This document shows, in pieces, positions 14,191-26,532 of a DNA stretch of 64,000 bases. How positions within the stretch are numbered: position 1 is the first letter of the stretch; each line of letters starts with the position of its first letter. Origin of the DNA: Hyaloscypha bicolor E (Eukaryota; Ascomycota; Leotiomycetes; Helotiales; Hyaloscyphaceae); NCBI RefSeq assembly GCF_002865645.1, contig NW_020194518.1, positions 434,001 through 498,000 on the forward strand, given 5' to 3'. The position numbers and the translations under genes are program-made. The notes beneath the pieces are model-generated. The model was not told the DNA's origin. It searched no databases and saw only the letters and a program-made list of their open reading frames with translations.

Positions 14191-14539
14191 ATATTAATAT
14201 AAAAGGGCTTTATTATAATTCCCAGATATCTAATATCTGAGATACCTTACTAGATATTAGATACCTTCTAGATATATATAATATAGCTGCCTTACTAAAG
14301 AAGTATACTTGAAATATACTAGAGATATTTAGAAGACTAAGCCCTTTCGGAACTAGTATACTATAAGATATATATATTTTCTTATAGCTTCCTATATTCT
14401 AGTTTTTTCTTTCTTAGCTTTAAATTATCTTTATAAGAAATCTTTTATCTTATTTTTCAAGCCCTAAATACTATATCTATAATAGTATTTAAAGCTTATT
14501 TTCTTTAATCTTATAGAGAATTTCAAATAAACTAATTTA

Positions 14540-16016
14540 GAACTATTAGTAATATAGATATTACTAAAATAACGGAACCTCAGAAATATAAGTAATAAAC
14601 TCTAGAATAATAAAAGCAAAAAGCTTTAGAACCCTTAGAGAAATCAGGTATTTATATCTTTATAAATATATACTAGTAATATATTAAAAACCCTCTCGAA
14701 AACCCGAAAATTAAAGAACTTTAAATAAAGGCTATTCTTTAGTCAAGTCCTAGAATAATAAGTATTTATAGGCTAGTAATCTAACTACTACTCTTAAGCC
14801 TTATCTTATAACCTTATAGACCCTATATATATACCAGTAATAAGATTATTAAAGAGAATATAATAGAGGAAAAGTATAATAAGTTAATTTCCCAGAATAT
14901 TATATAACTAGAAACTATATTAATTTCTACTAAGGCTTCTAGTAAAGCTCTTACTAGTTTAGGTTATCTCATTAGTAGCTCTTTCCAAACCGAATATTCT
15001 ATTAGTATTTCTAGAGAATTTATAAATGAGTTTATAGAAATAGAATTCTTTATTTTTATTATAAAGCTTCTGGAAACTAATAACTATATTACTACTAGAG
15101 AATTATATAAATAGGCCAAGAAACCCGATATCTTACTCTTAGATATTATTATTATTATAAAAAGCTACTGGGAGAATATTTAAAGAGCTATTTTATATAA
15201 GAATACCTATAGTTATAATAAAGTTATTCTCGAGAATATTAAGCTCTATAATACTAAACTCGAGAATAATATTAAATACTATATAGCTATAATAAATCGG
15301 CTTATAATAGCTCTAGCTATTTTTACTATTCCTATAGTTTTGGCTATTTCGAATCCCTTTCTAAAGAATTCCGAATTATTTCCTGCCTATTCTTATCTAG
15401 AATCCCTTATATCTTATACTTCTTTTAGAGTTACTAGAGTTATTAAGTTTCTAGATCTAATTCTCTTTACTAAAAATTATACTATTTTTAATAACTAGCT
15501 AGTTCAGATTAAGAATAAGCTATAAGGAAATACTAATTTATATTTCTTAGAGAATCTTAAGATTATTTATATTTCTAGTAAACTTACTAGTAATACTCTT
15601 GTCCTAACTAATTCTTATATAAATAAAAATAGTCCAAATTAGTACTATTAGCTCTCGGAGTTCTATTCCTATTTAAAAGAGCTATATTCTAATTCTAATA
15701 AGATATAGAATACTTGCTATAACTTTAGTAAGCTTTAAATATACTTTAGTTAAATATTTCAAGAGTTCTATACTTTCTTCTTATAACTATTTATAAAAGG
15801 CAGTATTAGTTTTTAAAACATTAAGTATAAACTAAATAAGAAGCTCCTATTAAAGCTTTAGGAATTAGTATATATATACTATAATAATTCTTCCATTAAT
15901 ACTACTAATAATTAGTAAATTAAGGCTATATCGAGAAGACTAAGAAGTATAAAAAGATAGGAGCTATTTTAGCCAAGTTTACTTCTGGTATTATATCTCT
16001 ATATACTTCTAAGAAG
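14540..16016 (+). pseudogene. Gypsy-1 gag, 5' part
   Basis: One frame reads almost without break from about 14,540 to the insertion at 16,016, interrupted only by TAA/TAG codons at likely Gln or Trp positions. Around 15,430-15,600 it has the fungal gypsy gag pattern (RVIKFLDLILFTKN, then a WLVQIKNKL-like motif with the Trp codon now TAG, then IIYISSKLTSN). The protein would have packaged element RNA. It ends at the TSD of the gag-only element and continues at 17,858. Confidence 0.7.
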
Positions 16017-16250
16017 TATAATGGCTAGTATTATATGATTGGTTTTAGTTAAAGGAGTTAGTTTTAGCTAAGGTTCCAAGCTATAGTTCAAACCAAGCTC
16101 GCTTCCAAAGCTCAGCGTTTTAGTGGTTTTGGCCATACCTACTTATCCACTGCCACACCTCACTCCTTCTCTCCTTAGCTTTAGATTTTATAGGACATTA
16201 GAATTATAGATCTTTAAGTATTATTCTATTACTTTATTCCTGCCATTATA
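16017..16250 (+). repeat. 5' LTR of gag-only element, 234 bp
   Basis: Direct repeat of 17619-17852. Nearly all differences from the 3' copy are C-to-T or G-to-A (for example TATAATGG here against TGTAACGG there), so this LTR has taken much more RIP-type change than its partner. Confidence 0.9.
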
Positions 16251-16339
16251 TAATCTAAAGCTCCTATCTTTCGGATAGTAGTTATTATTATTATTTATTA
16301 GGACTCCTGTCTACTAGCCCGCTTTTATACGGAGCCCCC

Positions 16340-16374
<35 letters not shown>
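16340..16374. repeat. (TTA)n microsatellite, about 11 units
   Basis: Uninterrupted TTA repeat in the leader between 5' LTR and gag frame of the gag-only element. Confidence 0.9.
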
Positions 16375-16376
<2 letters not shown>

Positions 16377-16513
16377 ATGGCACTGCCTATAGTTCTACCT
16401 ATAAGGTATTAAAAGCTCGATTTTGGCCAGCTTAACTCCTTATTATTTATTGGAGCCCCTGGCTCACTACCTTATTAATTTTTTACCTCCTTACCAACTT
16501 TACCGACATTCCC

Positions 16514-17600
16514 TTGAGAATAGATACCTTCCAAACGCAAGTCCAGTATGAGTTCAATGGCCTATACTCTAAAATTACCACCTTGCAAGCAAAAAACAGT
16601 CAGAAATCGAAGCTCCCGGATCCTGAGAAGTTCACTGGATCAACGTACAAGTTTGATACCTGGCTCCCGTTAATTAAGGCCAAGCTGCAAATCAATGGCC
16701 CGGCCATTGGAGACTCCATTGCCCAGTTTTACTACGTTTACCTCAATCTGGAGTCCTCTATCCAATTAATGGTTCTGCTATAGCTTTCCTATATAGAGCA
16801 AGCTTAATTATAGGATTATAATACGATTCTGGATCATCTTTTACGGGTATATAATAATCCAAACAAGTAATTAGAGACTAAGGACCGTTTATATACCCTC
16901 CGCCAAGGCAATAATTCCCTTCCTACCTATATTGCCAAGTTTGAACGCACCCTATATAAAGCAAATGGCCAAAGCTGGCTAGATATTAATAAAATCTCTA
17001 GCTTTCGTAATGGCCTCAATTCAGCGATTCGTTCTCGTTTGGCCTAATAGTTGACTTTGCCCCGGGTTTACGCCGATTTCCTGTATACGGTTCAGTAGCT
17101 CTCGTCAAAAACAGCCGCTCCGCCATACGTTACTGCTCCCAGAATTACTAATAACCCTATAGACATTAGCGAATTGACAATTAACGTTATTATACCGGTA
17201 ATTGGTACTCTGGAGTTCTCTGAGCCAATCTCACTAGCTATACCAGCGCGTTCCACCTCAAAGGAGCTCCGCCAGTATTATCGTTAAACCGGCAGATATA
17301 TCAGATACGGCTCCCAGGATCACTTTATCAAGAACTATAGCTTGGCTCCTGCAAGTACTGCTTCCTCCGGTTCTAGCAAATAGGTTACGACTATAGTAAT
17401 TGACCATTACTCTGATTCTGATAGCGATTTTGGCGATTCTGGAAAAGGGCCAACCTTGGATCCGGCTTTTAACCGTATATAGAGGGCTGATTTTGCTGCT
17501 GGCGATTGGAAATAGGGTCCTTTTCCTTTATTCTATTATTTTTATTATACTCGCTTTAGCTTTCCCTTTGTTTTTACTATACTGGCGCTCGGATTGAGCT
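16514..17600 (+). pseudogene. Gag remnant of the gag-only element
   Basis: An open stretch of 89 codons starts at 16514 (MRIDTFQTQVQYEFNGL). The same frame continues to about 17,600 with scattered TAG/TAA stops. Early on it has KLPDPEKFTGSTYKFDTW, the usual fungal gypsy gag motif. At about 17,296-17,345 it has RYGSQDHFIKNYSLAP, a CCHC zinc knuckle with at least one Cys now Tyr (TGT to TAT). Family knowledge says such gag would bind element RNA, while reverse transcription would depend on an autonomous partner. The single-ORF design is original; the stops are secondary damage. Confidence 0.75.
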
Positions 17601-17618
17601 TTTTGGAGGGGGGGGTAA

Positions 17619-17852
17619 TGTAACGGCTGGTATTACATGGTTGGTTTCAGCCAAAGGGGTTGGTTTCAGCTAAGGTTCCAAGCTATAATTCAAACCAAGC
17701 TCGCTTCCAAAGCTCGGCGTTTCAGTGGTTTTGGCCATACCTACTTATCCACTGCCACACATCACTCCTTCTCTTCTTAGCTTTAGATTCTATAGGATAT
17801 TGAAATTATAGATCTTTGAGTATCATTCCATTGCTTTATTCCTGCCGTTACA
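17619..17852 (+). repeat. 3' LTR of gag-only element, 234 bp
   Basis: Partner of 16017-16250, close to its unmutated state, preceded by the purine tract and followed by TSD AGAAG. Confidence 0.9.
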
Positions 17853-17857
17853 AGAAG

Positions 17858-19516
17858 TATACTTCTAAGGAAGAGCCCAAGAAGCCTATATTAACTACTC
17901 TTATTAAGTATATATTTCCTTATAAGTATAAGTAATATCCTATAAAGACTAAGGATCTCTCGACTATTAAGTGCTTTAACTATAACGAGTTCGGCTACTA
18001 TATTAGATATTATCCGGTTCTATATAGTAAGGAAATTAAGGTAGCTCTTTCTAGAATTAAGCCAGGCTTAATTCCTATTTTACTAGAATATACTATTCTA
18101 GTAAAGTATTTAGAGAATTTGAGTTCTAATTCTGGTATTAAACCAGAAAACGAGTATTCCTAAAGAAAGTCTCTATTTTAGGGGCTTATAATATGAATTT
18201 AGTAAAGATTAACTTAACTTGTCTAATAAGAGGAAATACTCTTATAATACCCTATATTATTAATATAAATAAATTAGGAATTAAGTCTTTTTCCCTTATT
18301 AATACTAGAGCTAATAATTATACTTTTATTAATACGAAACTTATTTAGCTTATAGAATAATTCTTAGAAATAGAACTATAACTCCTTTTCTTACTTTATA
18401 CTATATATAGTTTTAATAAAAAGCTAGTTAAGTTTACTAAAAAATATATAGAAGTCTTATTTCTAATTAATAAATAAAGTATTAATATACCTATAATTAT
18501 TCTAAATCTTAGAAATTATAATATTATTCTTAGTAAAAAATAAGTAATATATATTAATATTCTAGTTAATTATAGAAGATATAGGCTTATATAGCCAAAA
18601 AAAAAGCCCAAATTTATATAATTCGGTTATATTATTAGTATTTTATAGTAATAGCTAGAGAAATAACCTAATAAGAAGTATTAAAAGAATACTAATTAAT
18701 AAGATTCTATTATAAGCTATTTCTAGAAATCTTTTATTCTTAAGCGGTTTTTCTTTTTTTGGACTAATTAAAAGAAATTATATAAGACTATAAAAAAGAA
18801 GCTTCTATAGCCTAATTAAAATATAATATCTAAATAAAAACCAAAAAAGCAAAAAGAAGTCCTTAATAAAAAGCAAATATTAGACCTAGTTATTCTTATT
18901 TTTATAGTATTTAATTATATAACTAAGAAAGAAAATAATATTATTAGTTAAATCTCTATTTATAAGATTAATAAGAAGCTTAAAGCTCGGAAAAAAGAAG
19001 CTATTTCTAGCCCAGAGAATTAATAACCAGGAGAAATAAAGCTTTAGTAATTATAAAGAATATTATTTCCGGAATTTAAGAAATATACTTCTGTTTTCTT
19101 TAAAAAGAAATCTAATATTCTTTTTTCTTATAAACTATATAATTATAAGATTCAGATTAAAGACCTAAAGAAAACTAAAAGTATTAGATATTAATTCCTC
19201 TAGTAATAATCTATTTAAGAGCTTCTAGAAATAAAGTATTTCTTAGAAAATAATCTAGCTAAAGGTTTTATTAAAGCTAGTTAGGCTTCCTTTATTTTAC
19301 TAGTTCTTTTTATAAAGAAAATAAATAGAGATTTATACTTTTATATTAATTTCTACTATTTAAATAATATTATTCGAAAAAATTAATATTTCTTTTTATT
19401 TATTAATAAGACTTTAAGTTAATTATCTAAAGCTAAGATTTATACCAAATTAAATATTTATTAAGCTTTCTATTATATAGCTATAAATCCGGATTCTTAG
19501 AAACTAATAATATTTC
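17858..19516 (+). pseudogene. Gypsy-1 gag C-terminus, protease region and start of reverse transcriptase
   Basis: The frame resumes after the gag-only element with a zinc-knuckle region at about 17,970-18,030 (IKCFNYNEFGYYIRYYP, where Tyr replaces expected Cys/His). The protease region would fall around 18,200-18,600 by order. The N-terminal reverse transcriptase is readable at about 19,230-19,470 (LLEIKYFLENNLAKGFIKAS, later SKAKIYTKLNIY). It is broken at 19,516 by gypsy-2, in the middle of the reverse transcriptase, and resumes at 26,533. Confidence 0.75.
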
Positions 19517-19825
19517 TGTAAAATATATAATAGTAAGGTAATATATAAGTAGTTAAGATAAATAAGCTATAGAATAATACTTATAAATATAACTAATTCC
19601 AAGAATTAATTCTAATAAAAGATTAATTAATATCTTTTTCTAAAGCTAGAAGTATTTCCCTATATATTTCCTAGTATTTAGCTAAGCCTATAAAGTACTT
19701 TATTTAATTAGGAAATATAATTCTATATAATTTATATAATTCTAATTATAAGCTTTATCTAAAATAGGAAACTAGATTTATAATATCTAATACCTATCTA
19801 TATACTATTATATATATCTATTATA
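19517..19825 (-). repeat. Gypsy-2 LTR (3' LTR), 309 bp
   Basis: Begins TGTAAAATATATAATAG directly after the TSD and ends CTATTATA. It lacks a short duplication (ATTACCTATATAATTCCA-like) present in the other LTR. Confidence 0.85.
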
Positions 19826-20339
19826 TTAATTCTCTCTCTGGGCCCTTATTCCCAAGAGGCCTGAGAGAACTATAAATAGCTTTATAAATAGTTTCCTAAA
19901 ACTTTTCTGGCTATTAGTTCTCCCTAAAAACTTCTTATAATTACCCTATTATTATACTAAATAATAGACTTAAGAATATAGTTTACTAATCCTATCTAGC
20001 TAATCCGCAAATTACCTCTAGTAATTCTTTCTTATAAAAGTAGTATAAGTATAATATATATTATTAGGTAAGAAGCTTTTCCGGTTTTCTAATTAGTTTA
20101 TAAATCTTAACTTAGCCTTTATTTATAAATAAATTATTATTTTATAGGCCCAAGAGCTTAGAAAAATTAATTCGATTTTCTAGTTTATTTATAAATTCCT
20201 TTTTTAGAATTTTCTAGATATTTCTAGTATAGAGCCGGTTCCAAATTCATAATTACTATTTAAAGAGAGAATATTATAAAAAGGCCTCTCTTTTCCTACT
20301 AACTAACTTTTCCTTTCCTTAACTATAATACTATATCTA

Positions 20340-21180
20340 ACTCTTCCTTATTTCTTATCTTCCTTCTTTAAATTTTCTTTAAGCTTCTTTAAGCTTTATT
20401 TAAGTTCTCTTCTAATTCCCTTTTCTACTTCTTTATTTATTAAGATAAATACTTCTCTTAGTACTTATTAGCCTATTATTACTTATTTGGCTAATATTCC
20501 TATATCCTTAATTTGCCCTTATTATTTTTAATATTTCAAGAATATTACTAAGTTTCCTGACCTTACTTATATTAAAAATAATAATTACTTAGTATATAAT
20601 TACTATTATTCTAAAAATAAGAAATATAATTTTATAAGTTATAATTTTCTTTATTTATTTCCTATTCTAATACTATTTAAGGTTCCTCAAGTATATATAA
20701 TATAATTAAACCGCCTTCTTTAAGCTATTAATATATATAAATGTCTTTTTTATTCTTTACTCAAAAGAAAGAAGGCTATTATTATTCTTTTTCTATACTA
20801 AATAGTATATACTTCTTATATTAAAGCTATTATTCGAGGCTAACGAATTCCTCTAATAATTTAAGAAATAGGTTAAATAATTCTTACTAGCTTAATATAA
20901 GTATAAAGTACTCTTAATAATATAGTTAATATTTTTTAATATTAAGTAAACTTATTTCTTTCTTATTTCTTACTAATAGCTAATAGCTTTATAGGCTAAT
21001 TTATTATCTATTTCTTAAAAGAATTCTAATAAGAATAATAATAAGGATAATAGAAAGTAGTTATAAGAATAAGATATTTATAAAATATAGAAATTAGAGT
21101 TTTTAGAGTTTTTAATAATTTTTATATAGTTTTTCTAAGAATAAATATATAATTTTTAATAGTTTCCTAATAAAAGTATT
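20340..21180 (+). pseudogene. Antisense reading frame in gypsy-2 3' region
   Basis: On the strand opposite to pol, one frame reads from about 20,500 to 20,830 and another from about 20,836 to 21,180, each with only TAA/TAG stops at likely Gln positions. The second begins LFEANEFL and continues with a Gln/Lys-rich helical pattern that faintly resembles the middle of gypsy-type gag proteins. It ends before the minus-strand chromodomain. It could be an additional ORF of this element family, a remnant of another element, or chance; I cannot name a function. Confidence 0.4.
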
Positions 21181-21189
21181 TATTTTTTA

Positions 21190-24100
21190 TATTTCTATTT
21201 AGCTAATAGTATTATAATATTATTCTTTTTTAAATATTCTTATAATTCTTAAGCTATATTCTCTAGATTATTTAATAGTTCTCATATATTATCTACTAGT
21301 AAGTAGCCCTTTTAATAAACGAAATACTTTCTTTCTTTTCTGCTCTTCTTATAAGCTATAATAAATTCTATCTTAAATTCTTTTTTGCTTTTAATCTCGA
21401 TTAGTTCTAGTTCTATTATAGTACTAGCTTATAAATACTATGATTTCAAGAAAGAAATATAGAAAATATTATAGATCTAATATAATAATAGTAATTTTAA
21501 GTAGTATATCTATTTATATATTCCTATAACTTCTAGAATTTTAAAAGGGCCAAAATATCTATTTACTAGCTTTATACTAGGTTATAGCTATTAAATATTC
21601 TTTATATAAAGTATAACTTTATTATATATATTAAATTTCTTATTAATATATTTTTTATTATAGTACTTTTTCTATATATCTACTATTTTTTACTATTACT
21701 TCTCTAGTACTTTCCGTTTTACTTAAATTCTCTATATTCTTTCCTATATTACTAGTATTTCTCTTTCTGGAATATTATCCTTAATATATAATTTAATACT
21801 AGAATAGAATTCATATAATATATAAAATAGAGAAATTTCTATTATTAAATATATAAAGTTATTATATATAAATTTTATAAGAGTAAGCTTTACTATTTAG
21901 TTATCTTACTAATAGCTAGTATAATACCTTAAATACTATTCCAGAATTTAGTTTAGATTCTCTATTTATCTATTAGTTTATAGATAAAATACTATATTTA
22001 GCTATTATTAAATCTTTAAATAGAAATATAGACTTAATTAGAACTTGCTTATAAAAACAGATTCTTTATTAGAGGTTATATTTATAGGTATACCGAAGTC
22101 TTTAATAATATAATATATAAATAGCTCTACTAACTCAGAAGCCGAGATCTCTTTAATAATCGGAATATATTATATTATTTTCGTATATTTATTAATAATA
22201 ATAAATATAGAATTATATACCTTATTATAAAACCTAGAAAGAAATAGCCTTATAATAAAGTCTATAGTAATTTCTTATTATAGCTTAGAGAAAAAGAGAA
22301 ATAAACTAAATATATTATATAATAAATATCTTTTTATCTTAGTTTATTAATATATAAGGCAAGTTCTAATATAGTCTTTTATATTTTTTTTTATATTTTA
22401 TTAGAAGTACTTTCTCTAGAGAATCTCTAGTATTTTACTAATATTAAAATACTTATTTATAGGATTATTATAATTAACTTATAGTAATTCTTTTTTGAGA
22501 ACCGGCTTATTTAGTATATAAATAGTATTCTAATATCTTAGTAATCCAGATATATTAAATTCCCAAGTTTTAATAGTTCTAGTAAAGGTCTCTTTTAAGA
22601 ACTATTTATATTACTAGTATTATACTAATAGATTAAGCCTTTAATATTATAATAGTAGTTCAAATAATATCTCTTTATCTTTTTTATATACTATTTTGGA
22701 TCCAGTTACCTATATAGTTAGAATCTATAGTATATACTATTTATAACTAGCTATATTAGTAATAGGCTCAAATAATAATATTTCCGGTATTATTTTATTA
22801 TTAAAATAGACTTCTTTTTCGGAATTCCTTAGTATTTTATTAATTAAGAAATACCTATTTCCTTTTTTCTGGGCCTTAAATTATAGTATTATAAGAATAG
22901 TATAATATTCTATTACTATTACTTATAAAGCTCTTTATTCTATATTCTATAGCTTATTATAAAATATAAGTAATAAAATATCTTTATTTATACTTATTAT
23001 AAAGTCTAGTTTTCTTAATAGCCTATTAGTAGGGTTATTATATCCCGGCCGGTATTCTAAGATAAAGTTAAAAATAGCTAGCTCTTTTATTTATCTTATT
23101 TATTAACTATTTAGTTTTCTTTTAGTTATAAAATATTTCAAGTTATTATAATCTATTTTAATAATAATAATATACCGGATATATATTAGGTAATATTACT
23201 AAATATAAAATACTAGAATAATAGCAAAAAGCTTAGAATTATATATCTTATATCTGCTTTTAATTATAGTTATTTTCTTTAAATAGAAAGTAATAGAGTA
23301 TTATCTGGCTTTTATTCTTTTACTAAAAAGTTAGAAAATTATACCTATAATTATAAATCCTAAAGTATTTGTTTTTATATAAATCTTTAAGACTAAATTA
23401 AAATAATAAAGAATTAGTACTATTATAAATATAATTTATAGCTCTTTAAAAGCTCTATTTGCCTTATTTATCTAGCTAAAATAATATTATAGGTTTCTAC
23501 TAGTTTTTAATAAATTAGTTAATTCTTTTATTATCCTAAAGTATTTATAGATAAATCTCTAGTAGAAATTAATAAAACCCAGAAATACTTAAACTTCTCG
23601 GATATTATTCTTTAGGGCCGGCTATTTCCTAATAGCTATAATCTTACTAGCTTCTATTTCTATATTATCTGGACTAATTATAAACCTTAGGAACTCTATT
23701 CTCTCTATATTAAACTTATATTTTATTAAGTTTATAAAGAGCTAGTATTATTATAATTACTCGAGTATATATTAGACTATTATTATATATTATTCTGGAT
23801 TCTTTAAATAAATTAAAATATTATCCAGATAGATTATATAAATAATATTTATAAGGCCTATTAGTATATAGTTAATATATATCTGGAATATTATTAAAGT
23901 ATTAGATAGTTTAAAGAATATAATATAATACTTAAAATATTTATAGTATATTCGGAATTTTATTTTTTATTTTTTATTTTCCTATATTTATAATTAATAA
24001 TAAATATTCTTTAAATCTAGCTTTATATATATTTTTATTTTATAAAGCCTATTTATAGTCTTACTAATAAGTAATAATAGTATTTAATTCTTAATAGTAA

Positions 24101-26150
24101 TTTTATTTAGATTCCGGTAATTAATATATAAATATAGGCTGCTTTCTTTCTTTAGAATAAATATAATTAGGGTACTAGCTAGGCTAGTAAAATAACGAAT
24201 CTATTTCTTTTATAGGCTAGTATTAAGATATTCTCGAAAGATTTTAAGCTCTTTTTCTAATAAAATATATATAGGACTATATAGTAATTAGAACTCTGGT
24301 TCTAGATCTATATAATATTCTATTATATAGTAATTAGATAATATATCTATAGCCTCTATAAAAAATACTTAGAAAAGGTTCTAATACTTTTTGGGAAATA
24401 TAACTATCTTATTAGTAGTAATAGTAGTAATTCTTTAGCTATTTATTATAGGATAAATAATTAATAGAAAAATATATATTTTATATTTTACTATTTTAGT
24501 AAACTTTCTAGTATTTAAAACTTTAATCTTCTATAGTCAAATCTGGTATTTCTATATTACCTCTCTAAAAAAAATTAGAAAATTAACTTAATAAAGCTAT
24601 AGGAATTTAAATATTATATTAATATAATTTAGATTAAAATTATATAATATAAAATATATATTAGTCTTTTTTTGGTTTTCTAGTATATCCTTAATAGTAA
24701 TCCTAAAAATATAATCTCTATATAAATAGATCTTCTTCTTTTTTTAGTAAGAATAAGGGAATTACCCTTAATATTAATAGAATACCTATATCTAAAGCTA
24801 ATTTCCTCTTTATATAATTGGCTTCTATATTCGAATCTATTAATATTCTAATTCTTTATTTATCTTTTATTATTTTAATAGTAATTTTAATTACTATTCT
24901 CGTTTTAGGGGCCTTGTTTTCTATAGTATAAATAAATATAACTATTATAGGATATACTTATTTCCTGGCTTTTTTGGTTCTAGGTATTTATATATTTTAT
25001 AGCTAGACTTATTATAGTTATAATAAGTTAGTTTCTTTTAATTAAGGCAAATAATAATATAATAATCTTTTTTCTAATAAGTAAAGCAAATTATATCCGG
25101 TTTTATAAATTCTAATACAAGTACTATATTAGATCCTATTACTATATTTTTATTACTTCGGTTTTATAAACCTTATAATAGAAATATATTTCTCTTCTGT
25201 TTTTCTTTATTATCTCTTTTCTCTTTTCTTCTATTTCCTTTCTTTTACTATCCTATTAGCTTATTATTATATTTCTATTAAATAAATAGGTTTAAATTAT
25301 TCTTAACTCTTATAGTAATAAAGATAAACTTTTCTCTTTCTTATAAAATATTTCTTTAATAATTAATCTCGTTTCAGATTTCCTGCCTTAAGCTACTAAA
25401 TAAATTATTCTACTTTTATAATAAACCCGTATATTTTAAATTATCTAATAAGCTATCTAAGTAAGATATAAAGCTTTAAATACTTTAGTCTAGCTATTAT
25501 TTAATATCCTTAAATTTAGTAAAAGTATTATTATTATAGTTCTCTAGATCTAAAATAGAATTCTTTATAAATTTAATAAAGGTCTCCTAATCTATAGTAT
25601 TAATATCTACTAATTACTTCCTATATTTCCAGATATCTCTAGCTATATTCTTAAAACAGAAAGTATAATATATAATCTTTACTATATTAGTAGCCCAGGT
25701 AATTCTATTATTTTTATATTATTTTAACTTTACTTAATAGAAGAAGTTCTAGGCTTCTTTAATATTCTTTCTCTAGTAAATAGGTAGTTCTCGGATTTTT
25801 GGAATTCTCTAAACTAAGGATATTACCGGAGATATAACGGATTCTATATTAGATATCCGAATATTTTTAAGATAATAGATCTAAGCTTCTAGCTTCTCTA
25901 GATCTTCTCTCTATTATATTTCTATTTCTAACTTAGTAATATAATAGTAAGCCGCTACTAATTTCTCTATTATTATTATCCTATCTACTAGTTCTAGGAA
26001 TATCTGAGTTCTATTTTCTTCTCCTAATTAGGTAATATAAAAAGTACTTAACTAGGCACTTCTCTAAATACCCGGTTAGATTATCCTAGTAATAATAGAG
26101 GCGCTTCTTCTAGTTAATACTTTAGCTATTAATATTTTTATCTATTAATA
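21190..26150 (-). pseudogene. Gypsy-2 gag-pol polyprotein with chromodomain, RIP-inactivated
   Basis: Minus strand, 5' to 3': gag is expected above about 25,000. The reverse transcriptase is readable at about 24,190-24,000 (YINYRNLNKITIKN, then TINRLYKIKIYIKLDL). An integrase core lies near 22,090-21,950, where SLTSKFW-type sequence is degraded. The integrase C-terminus is at about 21,600-21,500 (YFGPFKILEVIGIYK), followed by a chromodomain at about 21,370-21,230 (ERKYFVY, a lost Trp codon, then KGYLL). Chromodomains of this class are known to steer integration to heterochromatin. Stops occur in all domains. The ends are approximate. Confidence 0.75.
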
Positions 26151-26200
26151 ACTTAATTACCTTATAATAAACTGCTTTCCGAAAATTGGATTAATTAGAA

Positions 26201-26527
26201 TATAAGATATATAATAGTAGAATAATATATAAATAGTTAAGGTAAGTAAGCTATAGAATAATACTTATAAATATAACTAATTCTAAGAATTAATTCTAAT
26301 AAAAGACTAATTAATACCTCTTTCTAAAGCTAGAAGTATTTCCCTATATATTTCCTAGTACTTAGCTAAGCCTATAAAGCACTTTATTTAACTAGGAAAT
26401 ATAATCCTATATAATTCGTATAATTCCAATTACCTATATAATTCCAATTATAAGCTTTACCTAAAATAGAAAACTAGATCTATAATATCTAATACTTATC
26501 TATATATTATTATATATATTTATTATA
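26201..26527 (-). repeat. Gypsy-2 LTR (5' LTR), 327 bp
   Basis: Direct repeat of 19517-19825, starting TATAAGATATATAATAG (TG changed to TA) and followed by TSD ATTTC. Confidence 0.85.
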
Positions 26528-26532
26528 ATTTC

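Larger units (their letters stand above)
16017..17852 (+). mobile_element. Non-autonomous gag-only LTR retrotransposon (TR-GAG type)
   Basis: The two LTRs are both 234 bp (16017-16250 and 17619-17852). The right one runs TGTAACGG...CCGTTACA, with inverted 8-bp tips. The TSD AGAAG lies at 16012-16016 and 17853-17857. The interior of 1,368 bp holds only a gag-like frame with a zinc knuckle. There is no room for, and no sign of, protease, reverse transcriptase or integrase. A purine tract (GGAGGGGGGGGTAA) sits directly before the 3' LTR. Base composition is far richer in G+C than the flanking gypsy-1, so this is a later arrival that escaped most RIP. Confidence 0.88.
19517..26527 (-). mobile_element. 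Gypsy-2, chromovirus-type Ty3/gypsy element nested in gypsy-1
   Basis: LTRs at 19517-19825 and 26201-26527 are direct repeats. The TSD ATTTC occurs at 19512-19516 and 26528-26532. Removing the element rejoins the gypsy-1 reverse transcriptase frame. The polyprotein reads on the minus strand in the order reverse transcriptase (about 24,200), integrase (about 22,100) and chromodomain (about 21,300), which places it in the chromovirus branch. About 1.35 kb lies between chromodomain and 3' LTR, unusually long, and carries a plus-strand frame. Confidence 0.87.

Noticed and set aside
17400..17597. 65-codon hydrophobic plus-strand ORF
   Set aside because: Out of frame with the gag remnant that has the zinc knuckle; composition arises from a Ser/Asp-rich gag tail read in another frame.
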